From Nitrospinota bacterium (GTDB lineage: Bacteria > Nitrospinota > Nitrospinia > UBA9942): a stretch of 17,815 bases of DNA. This document shows positions 5,511 to 12,626 of the stretch, one piece after another. Within the stretch, counting starts at the first letter, position 1, and each line of letters opens with the position of its first letter. The position numbers were made by a program, and so were the translations under genes. Under the pieces are notes generated by a model, which saw only the letters and a list, made by a program, of their open reading frames with translations, made no database searches and was not told where the DNA came from. The stretch spans positions 1 through 17,815 of the forward strand of contig JACRGN010000285.1 of assembly GCA_016234205.1 (NCBI GenBank). The letters run 5' to 3'.

Positions 5511-7193
5511 TCATTTTATGCCATTCCAAGATTTTATCCTATTACAAATCTCTTTTATTCTTTCGGTTAAGTCAAGGGCAACAATATCCTCCTTAGTAAA
5601 ATTCTGACAACCTTTTTCAGCAAAAAGAACTTTGTTTTTTAAGAAAGCTTTGCCTTCCCCATTTTTTATAAGATTAATGTATTCGCTAAATTCTTGATAT
5701 TGACCCACTTGTGATATTGTTTCTGTAGAATAAAGTTTACCGATTACAGCATCCGAAATATAGTTTTCTATTTCGCGTCCTTTTGTAATCCAGCATAATC
5801 CACTGATATTTTCAATTTCCGAATTAATTCTAAGTTTGGTTGAATTAATAGGCTGTGTCTCATCGCTTTTATCACTATCTATCACTATTATTGCGTTACG
5901 ATTGACTTTTAGAATGTTGAGCCAGTTATTGTCAGCCACATCAGGCTCTTGTGCCGATAAATGAGCAAGTAGCCTGCCACCGTAAAATACACATTGATAA
6001 TGAGTGCCTTCCGAAAGCTTGCCTTCAGAGCAAAGTTCAATCCATCTGTTCAAATATAAACGATCTGAAGGTCCTTCAACCCAGATGACCCCATTGGCTT
6101 GTAGCAAATCGCTTGCCCTTATATCTAAATCATCAAGAATCCCTCTATTTTCAATATATGTTTTTACAGTCCTGACATTCGCCTTTTCGCCATCATGTGT
6201 AACATGGAGTATTTGTGCATTTTCATCTCGACTAAACATATCAATCGCAACATTGGAGTGTGTTGTAAAGAAGAAGGTGCAGCCCTCTTTTATGGCTTTA
6301 TCACGCAAGTACAAGAGAAGTCTCCGGAGTAAAGCTGGATGGAGATTGTTTTCCAAATCTTCAAAAGCAAATATGTATTGGTTTAGCTCTTTTTTTTCAG
6401 TATGGGGCAGCAAATACAGAAAGCAAAGAACAAGTATTATTGTTTTAAATCCGCTGCCAGTGTGTGTCAGAGAAATTATTCCTTTATTGTTTTCTTCTAA
6501 ATAAACCTCCCAAATGTTGTTTGACTCCCGACAAAGAATATCGGTAAAAGATGTATCTGGATTACATATATTATTTAATTCTTTGAGCAGCGTTTTTTTC
6601 ACCAACTCACTTGGTAATCCAACTTTATTGATAAAGTTTTTGATGACATTCGTTGCACCTTGAGCACTTTCCTTAATATATAGATTGTCGTCGTTCGGTT
6701 CAGGCAAAATATTCCGTTCGGCAAAAAGGCGCTTAAAAATTTTTCCATTCAGTTGACTTTTTTTCTGGGCGAGGTTATTCGCTTCAGCAGGAAATGGAAT
6801 AGACGGCTTAATTTCTAATAAAGTGTTGTTACTATTATTTCCAAGTTGCCATTTTATAGATTTCCCAATCCATTGTTTCCCATATTCCCAATGACTTCTT
6901 CCTGGAATCCCGCCGCCACTCGTATTCTCATTAAAAACTCTTCTTAAATCATTTTCAGTTAACAAATCTTCTAATATTATTGCTGATTGGCGATTTTTAT
7001 GCCAAAGATGTATCGGAACATTGACGCTCTCAGTTGTTACATATTGGATTATTTCCAAGAGAGTGGATTTGCCAGAATTGTTCCGGCCAATGATAATGTT
7101 CACCGGCAGAATATGTTCAAAGCCTTGTTCATCAGCACCAAAACATTTGTAGTTTTTGATTTTTACTGAATGATCTTTTAGAGATTGTGACAT
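5511..7193 (-). CDS. OLD-family-like AAA ATPase with C-terminal TOPRIM nuclease domain
   Basis: This 560-residue protein has a split ABC-type ATPase. Walker A is GRNNSGKST (36-44), the signature-like stretch is LTHTGSGFKTIIL (242-254), Walker B is YIFAFEDLENNLHP (273-286), and the H-loop is TTHSNV (310-315, H312). A TOPRIM-like domain follows, with the acidic residue in VEGPSDRLYL (E373) and the DxD motif in IVIDSDKSD (D439, D441). This architecture is that of OLD-family nucleases, which include GajA of the Gabija anti-phage system and several solitary defence nucleases. No GajB-type helicase is next to it. An AGGAA Shine-Dalgarno site lies 7 bases before the ATG (7201-7205). It sits between the AlbA_2 regulator and the Fic pair. 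A defence role is inferred from family and neighbours. Confidence 0.82.
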   Translation of the reverse strand: MSQSLKDHSVKIKNYKCFGADEQGFEHILPVNIIIGRNNSGKSTLLEIIQYVTTESVNVPIHLWHKNRQSAIILEDLLTENDLRRVFNENTSGGGIPGRSHWEYGKQWIGKSIKWQLGNNSNNTLLEIKPSIPFPAEANNLAQKKSQLNGKIFKRLFAERNILPEPNDDNLYIKESAQGATNVIKNFINKVGLPSELVKKTLLKELNNICNPDTSFTDILCRESNNIWEVYLEENNKGIISLTHTGSGFKTIILVLCFLYLLPHTEKKELNQYIFAFEDLENNLHPALLRRLLLYLRDKAIKEGCTFFFTTHSNVAIDMFSRDENAQILHVTHDGEKANVRTVKTYIENRGILDDLDIRASDLLQANGVIWVEGPSDRLYLNRWIELCSEGKLSEGTHYQCVFYGGRLLAHLSAQEPDVADNNWLNILKVNRNAIIVIDSDKSDETQPINSTKLRINSEIENISGLCWITKGREIENYISDAVIGKLYSTETISQVGQYQEFSEYINLIKNGEGKAFLKNKVLFAEKGCQNFTKEDIVALDLTERIKEICNRIKSWNGIK

Positions 7194-7232
7194 ATTTATA
7201 TTCCTACAGCTAAAGAGTTTTTAATTACTCCG

Positions 7233-7261
7233 TTTACAATCGAACTGTTATAGTCCTTCAA
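7233..7261 (-). promoter_or_regulatory. Weak sigma-70-like promoter before the AAA-TOPRIM gene
   Basis: On the minus strand TTGAAG (7261-7256) is followed after 17 bases by TGTAAA (7238-7233), each matching four of six consensus positions. It lies 40-68 bases before the ATG in the only intergenic space above 100 bases within the islet. The match is weak and chance occurrence is possible. Confidence 0.25.
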
Positions 7262-7276
7262 TTACCTTTAAACTTG

Positions 7277-7299
7277 TCCCTGCAAGTATTAAGCAGGGA
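7277..7299 (-). repeat. Small inverted repeat (7-bp arms)
   Basis: TCCCTGC (7277-7283) and GCAGGGA (7293-7299) are perfect complements separated by 9 bases, between the AlbA_2 gene and the AAA gene. There is no T-tract, so a terminator is unlikely; it could be an operator or simply chance. Confidence 0.4.
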
Positions 7300-7337
7300 T
7301 CAGTATCTGTAGCTTCGTTAATTCTTGGCATAGTCGT

Positions 7338-8729
7338 TTAGTCGGTCTGCCTTGATATATCAACAATCTCCCAATGCCCGCCTTTGTCAGGACCAATACG
7401 TTTGAGAACGCCTTTTCCTCTTAGTCTGGTTATATGGTATTTTATGCCGTCTTCAGTTATTCCGATAAGCATCGCCAGTTCTTTTTGAGTAACATCAGGT
7501 TTATTTGTGATTGCTTCTACGATTTTCTGGGTAGTTTTCTGGGTAGTTTTCTGGGTAGTTTTCTGGGTAGTATCTTCCGCTACCTTTTCTACCCGTTTTT
7601 CATCCAACCCTTCAGTAACTGGTCTTTTAAAGATAATGGTGTAAAAACCTGTCTGCCTAATTCCGGGCGCAGGGAGTTCTGCCGCTGCCATTGTCTCTTT
7701 CATTCTCCTGATGCCTGTGCCTGCCAGCTCTACCTTGTCCATCCTGAAAAACATATCTGCTATCCGTTCATTTCTTCTTACGGAAATTTTTCCGAAATCG
7801 CTTTTCTTTGCACCCGGGAAAATGCCGGGGTTTATTATTTCTACCCTGTCGTCATATAATTCTACCATCAGGCTTGTGCCTCTTACGCTGTAATCGCGAT
7901 GGATTATTGCATTTGCTACAGCCTCACGCAAAGCCTCTAATGGAATCTCATAAATGTCTTTCCGATTTATGCCCTTTATCTCACTCCGGCGGTTAAGATG
8001 TTTTTTCAAAAACATTACAGCGGAATTGAACTGAGTAAGAAGGTCGTCCTGCACATCCTGCCTGTCATAGATGTGCACACGGTCTTTTCCTTTAAATGCA
8101 ATCATGGTCATTTGCGACTGAAGTATAAAATTGCGTAGATTTTTAGCGAAGAAAAGCACACCTGCATTAGTAATCTTATCATCATGTGCCATGCTTAAAC
8201 TTGCGAGAATATCACGTGAAACTACTCTTTTTATATCGATACCTGCCTCTTTCAGGAAATTCCGTATCTTTTCCTTTGATATGTCATCCCAAGTAACATC
8301 TTTGTTGACTTTTTCTTCAAACGACATTGCCTCATGTTCCTGAAACATTACTCTCAGTTCATGATTGGTCATCTTCTGCGTTGTTCCGTCAAGCCTTCTG
8401 AAATATCCTGAACTGCAACTGTATGGTTTTTCATCCCCTTGAGGTGTTTCGATTATAGCAATGTCATGGACTTGCTTTATCTTAACGGTAATCGGAGGTT
8501 TGCAATTCCTTGCAATAGAATTGATGCGAGCCTTGAGATCATTTGTCATTTTCTCTCCGCTGACTGTCCGGTTATCTCTAACGCCAAGAATAATAACCCC
8601 GCCCTTTGTGTTTGCAAATGCTACAATGTCTTCATCAATCCGCGGCGTAAAATGCTCTTTAGATTCAACGGAGAGCCCTTCACCTTCTTTAATAAGTATA
8701 TTTATCTTTTCAATTTCTTTCATTGGCAT
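7338..8729 (-). CDS. Schlafen/AlbA_2 putative transcriptional regulator with GHKL-like and winged-helix domains
   Basis: Residues about 20-135 form an AlbA_2 (Schlafen AlbA_2) DNA-binding domain with AFANTKGGVIILGV. The middle is a COG2865-type region with a GHKL-like ATP-binding fold (EALREAVANAIIHRDYSVRG, then DDRVEIINPG). The C-terminus (about 415-472) is a winged helix (DVTQKELAMLIGITEDGIKYH and LRGKGVLKRIG). A linker of four TTQK units joins the last two parts, encoded by four perfect 12-bp repeats. Such proteins often accompany mobile or defence genes, but their biochemical role is poorly known. The frame can be extended to a TTG at 8756, but that codon lies inside a perfect palindrome, so I chose the ATG at 8729; another ATG follows at 8723. 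Neither has a clear Shine-Dalgarno site. Confidence 0.8.
   Translation of the reverse strand: MPMKEIEKINILIKEGEGLSVESKEHFTPRIDEDIVAFANTKGGVIILGVRDNRTVSGEKMTNDLKARINSIARNCKPPITVKIKQVHDIAIIETPQGDEKPYSCSSGYFRRLDGTTQKMTNHELRVMFQEHEAMSFEEKVNKDVTWDDISKEKIRNFLKEAGIDIKRVVSRDILASLSMAHDDKITNAGVLFFAKNLRNFILQSQMTMIAFKGKDRVHIYDRQDVQDDLLTQFNSAVMFLKKHLNRRSEIKGINRKDIYEIPLEALREAVANAIIHRDYSVRGTSLMVELYDDRVEIINPGIFPGAKKSDFGKISVRRNERIADMFFRMDKVELAGTGIRRMKETMAAAELPAPGIRQTGFYTIIFKRPVTEGLDEKRVEKVAEDTTQKTTQKTTQKTTQKIVEAITNKPDVTQKELAMLIGITEDGIKYHITRLRGKGVLKRIGPDKGGHWEIVDISRQTD
7523..7570 (-). repeat. 12-bp tandem array (4 perfect TTTTCTGGGTAG units)
   Basis: The four identical units encode TTQK four times in the linker between the GHKL-like and winged-helix domains of the AlbA_2 protein. 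Because 12 is a multiple of three, unit number can vary without breaking the gene. Perfect identity suggests recent expansion. Confidence 0.95.
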
Positions 8730-8744
8730 AATGCTTTTAAGCAA

Positions 8745-8769
8745 AGGTGGTCGCAATTTGCGACCACCT
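8745..8769. terminator. Perfect 12-bp palindrome at the radical SAM / AlbA_2 boundary
   Basis: AGGTGGTCGCAA and its complement TTGCGACCACCT flank a single T. On the minus strand the stem begins within the TGA stop of the radical SAM gene and is followed by TTTGCTT, a poor T-tract. It could be a weak intrinsic terminator, a dimeric-protein operator for the AlbA_2 gene, or a mark of the islet edge. Confidence 0.45.
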
Positions 8770-10865
8770 CATCTTGAAATCACAGAGTCATTTTTCTCCC
8801 TTGACCTTATTGCCCCTTCCCTCGCAAGACCTACAATTGAGAGGGAGACAAACATCTTACTGTGGTAATCACTTAATTTTAGTAAGCCTTTAATCTCGCC
8901 TGATAGTTCCTTCACACTCTTTTTCCCGTCAATCCTATCCCACAAGAGATTTGAGGTCTGGATATAGGTGTCAATCATATCCTCTGTCCAATCAAATAAC
9001 GCCTGAAGCGCCACCTCAAGAAATTTTATAGGGCTGCCCCTATTTCCATTTACCTTGACAGGGACATCATTTAAGAGGCTATGTGGTATAAAATTTATCC
9101 TCTGGTGTATATAATTAGAAAGGTCATCAATAAAAACTTCTCCTAACTCTTTTGCATCCCTTTCAAAGTCTGTTTTTCTGTGCGGAGTTGATGCCTGACC
9201 AAGCCTGCTGTCTGCTAAAAATGCTGTATTCTTACTATTGACTTCATTTAGAAACACCTGTTTCTGATAATAACCTGTAATTGTCTCTCCGGGATTGAAG
9301 AACATATGAGTATAAAGCGGGGCAATCCCTGCCCTCTCCATATTCCTGCTCGCCTCTGCCATCTCCTCTATTCCTTCACCCTTCCTTACCAATTCCGTTG
9401 AGTCCTCTGTAAAACTCTCTATCCCGATTTCCATGCCGACACAGCCTGCCTCTCTCATTAAAGGAAGGATATCCTTATGCTTATTAATATGGGAAGCGCG
9501 GGTAAGGCCACACCAATTTACCTTTAGCCCTCTTTTGATAATCTCATTGCACAATTCTGTAATGTGACTTCTCTTCATCATGAGGTTGTCATCCCAGAAG
9601 TGAAACTGATTTATATTGATTTTTTTTATAGCCTCTTCCATCTCATCTACAATTTTAATATGCTTACGCCATCTTACCTTTCTATCCCACATTAGTGGAG
9701 ATGAGCAGAATGTGCAGGTGTAAGGACATCCCCTTGAGCCTATTATGGGTAATCTAAGTCCGCCGGTTACATGCATTGGAGAGTTATACTGTTTTATATC
9801 CCCTGCCAATTCCCATCTTGGGAAGGGGATTGTATCAAGGTCTTTTATATAATTCCGAGGAGGGTTAATAACAAGGGACGATTTATTTTCTCCATTTCTG
9901 TAAGCTATACCCTTTAAGCCGCTTAAACTGTTCAAGCTGTTCAAGCCGTTTAATCTGTTTGAACGGTTCTTTACTATATTGACAATCTCACAGAAGGTCT
10001 CCTCTCCTTCATACATAACTGCATAATCACAATATTTAACTGCATCTTCAGGGCAGACAGTTGGATGGACGCCGCCATGTATTAAAAGTGCATTTGTATT
10101 ACTCTTTATGAATTCGGAGAGTTTAAATGCAATAGGAGACTGTGCTGTCCAGTAGCTTATACCAATAATATCCCATCTTTTCTCCATAATCCTTTGATAC
10201 ATCTCGTCAAGACACAGATTTTTAATCTGCCCATCTATAATCTCAACATTGACATCAGAAAATTTATCCATCACATAAGCTGATAGATATAGCAGATTCA
10301 TAGGCAGAATCTTCTTATGCCTCTGGTTTCCTAACGCAAATGGAGGATGAATTAATAAAATTTCTAATTTAGGATTTGGGATTTGGGATTTGGGATTTTT
10401 AATTCTGACTTCTGACTTCTGACTTCTGACTTCTGGCTCTTTACATGCATATCTCTCCTTTATAGACTTTAAAATATCTTCGTCTGTATAAAGTCGGATT
10501 ATATCTATACCGTTGAGGTTCATGCCGAGCAATTCAGAGTAAATCTCCTCCTGATAGGTAAATGATGAGAGCAAGATTGCATCTATTTTTGCCTTTTTTA
10601 TCTCATCAGGCGAGATTACCTTAAATCCACAGAATCCACTTTTTTGTCTTATAACAGACCTGTCAATTATGCAGTCTGCTTTAAAACCACCCCATAAGGC
10701 ATTCTTTAGAATCATCTCAGTATGTTCACCTGCCCCATAGATTGCCAGTTTAAATCCCCCCCGCCCCCCTTTATTAAAGGGGGAGTAAGGGGGATTTTTC
10801 CATTCAGCAATCTTTCTATTCAGCCTTTCAATATAATTTTTAAAAACTTGAGATTCGTAGAACAT
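8769..10865 (-). CDS. B12-binding radical SAM protein with extra N-terminal nucleotide-binding domain
   Basis: Residues 1-140 repeat the Rossmann-like module of the GT4 fusion at 2752-4452 (same MFYES start, IYGAGEH at 42-48, LLSSFTYQEEIY). Residues 167-300 resemble a cobalamin-binding domain (LLIHPP, then GGVHPTVCPEDAVKY and YEGEE). Residues 370-570 are a radical SAM core with C380, C384 and C387 in GCPYTCTFC, which hold the 4Fe-4S cluster. The tail (about 637-690: LLWDRIDGKKSVKEL, VSLSIVGLAREGAI) resembles PqqD peptide-binding domains. The reaction is unknown; B12 radical SAM enzymes often methylate unreactive carbons. The ATG follows an AAAGGAG site (10876-10870) overlapping the preceding stop. 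Repeat insertions lie at residues 24-38 (PLIKGGRG palindrome), 143-165 (two heptamer arrays, the domain linker) and 300-319 (9-bp array). Confidence 0.82.
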   Translation of the reverse strand: MFYESQVFKNYIERLNRKIAEWKNPPYSPFNKGGRGGFKLAIYGAGEHTEMILKNALWGGFKADCIIDRSVIRQKSGFCGFKVISPDEIKKAKIDAILLSSFTYQEEIYSELLGMNLNGIDIIRLYTDEDILKSIKERYACKEPEVRSQKSEVRIKNPKSQIPNPKLEILLIHPPFALGNQRHKKILPMNLLYLSAYVMDKFSDVNVEIIDGQIKNLCLDEMYQRIMEKRWDIIGISYWTAQSPIAFKLSEFIKSNTNALLIHGGVHPTVCPEDAVKYCDYAVMYEGEETFCEIVNIVKNRSNRLNGLNSLNSLSGLKGIAYRNGENKSSLVINPPRNYIKDLDTIPFPRWELAGDIKQYNSPMHVTGGLRLPIIGSRGCPYTCTFCSSPLMWDRKVRWRKHIKIVDEMEEAIKKININQFHFWDDNLMMKRSHITELCNEIIKRGLKVNWCGLTRASHINKHKDILPLMREAGCVGMEIGIESFTEDSTELVRKGEGIEEMAEASRNMERAGIAPLYTHMFFNPGETITGYYQKQVFLNEVNSKNTAFLADSRLGQASTPHRKTDFERDAKELGEVFIDDLSNYIHQRINFIPHSLLNDVPVKVNGNRGSPIKFLEVALQALFDWTEDMIDTYIQTSNLLWDRIDGKKSVKELSGEIKGLLKLSDYHSKMFVSLSIVGLAREGAIRSREKNDSVISR
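9913..9966 (-). repeat. 9-bp tandem array (6 degenerate units, TTCAAGCTG)
   Basis: Six imperfect units from TTTAAGCCG to TTTGAACGG encode a three-residue periodic stretch (NRLNGLNSLNSLSGLKG) between the cobalamin-binding and radical SAM domains. It preserves the frame whatever the unit number. Confidence 0.88.
10371..10398 (-). repeat. 7-bp tandem array (4 units, GGGATTT)
   Basis: AGGATTT followed by three perfect GGGATTT units. They encode NPKSQIPNPK (157-166) in the linker between the N-terminal nucleotide-binding domain and the cobalamin domain of the radical SAM protein. Confidence 0.92.
10404..10438 (-). repeat. 7-bp tandem array (5 units, TCTGACT)
   Basis: Four perfect TCTGACT units and one TCTGGCT. 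They encode EPEVRSQKSEVR (143-154) and sit 5 bases from the GGGATTT array, so the whole domain linker is made of two unrelated heptamer arrays. Confidence 0.93.
10752..10797 (-). repeat. PLIKGGRG-type palindromic repeat, copy 2
   Basis: Same element as at 866-910, same orientation and same reading frame, translated as NPPYSPFNKGGRGGF. It sits in the N-terminal domain of the radical SAM protein just before its first beta strand. The paralogous domain at 4452 lacks it, which defines it as an insertion of about 12-15 codons. Confidence 0.9.
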
Positions 10866-10874
10866 AATACTCCT

Positions 10875-12092
10875 TTAAACAAATATTTTTTCACAATAGA
10901 AATCTACAATCCTGTCCCAATCAAACAATCTCTCAGCCCTTTCCCTCCCTGCCCTCCCCATCTTCTCTCTGAGTGATGGGTCATCTAAAAGTATATTTAT
11001 CTTTTCGGCAAGCATATCGGCATCACCAGGGGGGAAGTGAAATCCTGTAACGCCATCCTCTACACTATCCCTCAATCCGCCTGCCCTTGATGCAACTACA
11101 GGCTTGCCGCATGCCATTGCCTCTGTTGCCACCATACCAAAAGGCTCCTCCCAGAGAGATGGAATCACGCATATATCCATCTCTTGATATGTTTTTACAA
11201 TTTTCTGGTGGTCCAGCCATCCCATTGGAACTATATAGTCCTCGCTGAACGGCCTGTCTATTGTGGCAAATATCTTAAAATCATCCCTCTTCTCCCTCAA
11301 TTTTGCCGCTGCCCTTAAAAGGACATCAAGACCCTTTCTGCCCTCACGCAATCTGCCGCTTACAAATATCTTTTTAACTTTTCCATTAAGGCTGATGGCT
11401 GAAGACTGATGGCTGAAGGCTGAAGTATCAACTCCTCCGGGTATTACAAATACATTATTGTTGTAAGGGGAGAGTAGTCTGCCGCATAAGCTGTTGTAAG
11501 TAATAAGTGCATGGCATTTTGAAAGCGACCTCTTGGCGTATTCATAATAAAATGGCATGAAGGCAAATCCTCCTACATACTCCTGCCCCCACACAGAAAG
11601 ATTGTTGGATATAATCTCATCCTTCATGCTTGATGTTGCACACCTTATGCAGTCAATCGGCGTCTCAAAATAATTTTTTTCACAAATCCCGCCATCCTTG
11701 TATAAAAGATAATAATTCGGACAGAGGAGTTCATAGGTATAGAACCTTGCAACAACCTTATAACCCTTGACGGCATTTATTATATATGGCTTTAGAAAAT
11801 AGCTGTCGCCAAGATATACAAAATCAGGTTTAACTTTATCTATAACTTTTCTTAATGCACGGGGGACAAAAAGTGCATTAAATGTAACAGATGAAAACTC
11901 TATTTGATGAACCTTAAATGGAAGATTTGCCCCATTTACATGCCCCCTCGGATACATATCAGGCATATAAGATACAACCATCTCTACATCAAAACCCCTA
12001 TTCACAAGACGGCTTGCAACCTCTTTTACATCAACACATGCCCCGCCATGCGGCGGCCAAGAAAACATAAGGTCAACAATTAAAATTTTCAT
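10875..12092 (-). CDS. GT4 glycosyltransferase
   Basis: A 405-residue GT-B enzyme. The N-terminus MKILIVDLMFSWPPHGGACVD is the acceptor-domain glycine-rich loop, IPGGVDTSAF (217-226) is the interdomain turn, and the donor site has WEEPFGMVATEAMACGKPVV with E316 and E324 (EX7E). It resembles the GT4 half of the fusion at 2752-4452, including SWPP near the start, FVYLGDSY, and a cysteine-rich insert (C124, C137, C148, C151) that may bind a metal. It probably adds one sugar to the glycan from a nucleotide-sugar donor. A 7-bp array (11391-11425) encodes residues 224-234, in the linker just after the GVD turn. The start is 10 bases after the stop of the preceding gene. Confidence 0.87.
   Translation of the reverse strand: MKILIVDLMFSWPPHGGACVDVKEVASRLVNRGFDVEMVVSYMPDMYPRGHVNGANLPFKVHQIEFSSVTFNALFVPRALRKVIDKVKPDFVYLGDSYFLKPYIINAVKGYKVVARFYTYELLCPNYYLLYKDGGICEKNYFETPIDCIRCATSSMKDEIISNNLSVWGQEYVGGFAFMPFYYEYAKRSLSKCHALITYNSLCGRLLSPYNNNVFVIPGGVDTSAFSHQSSAISLNGKVKKIFVSGRLREGRKGLDVLLRAAAKLREKRDDFKIFATIDRPFSEDYIVPMGWLDHQKIVKTYQEMDICVIPSLWEEPFGMVATEAMACGKPVVASRAGGLRDSVEDGVTGFHFPPGDADMLAEKINILLDDPSLREKMGRAGRERAERLFDWDRIVDFYCEKIFV
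11391..11425 (-). repeat. 7-bp tandem array (5 units, GCTGAAG) in GT4 linker
   Basis: Units GCTGATG, GCTGAAG, ACTGATG, GCTGAAG, GCTGAAG. They encode FSHQSSAISL at residues 226-235, immediately after the GVDTSAF turn. Confidence 0.9.
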
Positions 12093-12099
12093 AAAATTA

Positions 12100-12125
12100 G
12101 TGTCAGTGTTTAGTGTCAGTGTCAG
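12100..12125 (-). repeat. GTGTCA repeat at the end of the small Rossmann-like gene
   Basis: Three GTGTCA hexamers and one GTGTTT, with one extra A, cover the last codons (SDTDTKH), the TGA stop and the first bases of the intergenic gap. Slippage here would change the C-terminus and the spacing to the next start. Confidence 0.75.
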
Positions 12126-12624
12126 ATAACAAATTTTCTTGCTGGCACTTATATCTAACCTGCTTACAGAGATGCCAGATATTAGTCAAAGTTTTTATGA
12201 AGATATAATTTACCCCCCCTGCTCCACACACTAAGGATTTCTTTATAACCCTTTTTACCCTTGAATTTACCTGATAAAAATTATCATTGAGGTCGTATAT
12301 CATAATCTTATTAATACCTGTCAAGAGGCTGAATACATCAAGATTGAAATATCCCCTCCCCGGTGAGTTATTATAAAGGAGGACCAATATGTCAAATCTA
12401 TCCTTTCTGATATCTTTTATAATGGTAAATATCCTTTTTGAAAACCTGAATTTGCCGTCAGGCATTACAACCGCCTTTAATTCCTGCCGATATTTTTCTA
12501 TCTGATACTTAAAAGATGACTGAACCATGACTGTAATATCAGAATCAGGAAACTCCTCCATTATTTTATTTATAGCCCTTTCAAATATATGAAATGGCGC
12601 TGTCCTTGTTATAAGTATCTTCAT
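12103..12624 (-). CDS. Small Rossmann-like protein, possible glycosyltransferase N-terminal half
   Basis: The protein begins MKILITRTAPFHIFERAINK and has alternating strand/helix character (DSDITVMVQ, FDILVLLYNN, INKIMIYDLND), like the N-terminal half of GT9 or other GT-B enzymes. At 173 residues it is too short for a full GT-B and has no donor-binding motif. I do not recognise the family. The open frame extends to an ATG at 12675 inside the preceding gene, but I place the start at 12624: it lies 2 bases after that gene's TAG stop and begins the conserved-looking sequence. Residues near the C-terminus (LSDTDTKH) are encoded by a GTGTCA-type repeat that ends in the stop codon, so the original end may have been altered. 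It may act with the adjacent GT4. Confidence 0.6.
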   Translation of the reverse strand: MKILITRTAPFHIFERAINKIMEEFPDSDITVMVQSSFKYQIEKYRQELKAVVMPDGKFRFSKRIFTIIKDIRKDRFDILVLLYNNSPGRGYFNLDVFSLLTGINKIMIYDLNDNFYQVNSRVKRVIKKSLVCGAGGVNYIFIKTLTNIWHLCKQVRYKCQQENLLSDTDTKH

Positions 12625-12626
12625 AA

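Noticed and set aside
6004..6504. Plus-strand open frame of 166 codons opposite the AAA-TOPRIM gene
   Set aside because: It is antisense to the Walker B and TOPRIM region, rich in Ser/Leu/Lys with no recognisable motif: a shadow of a conserved gene.
5511..7193. Calling the AAA-TOPRIM protein a Gabija GajA
   Set aside because: No GajB-type UvrD helicase gene is adjacent; a general OLD-family call is all the sequence supports.
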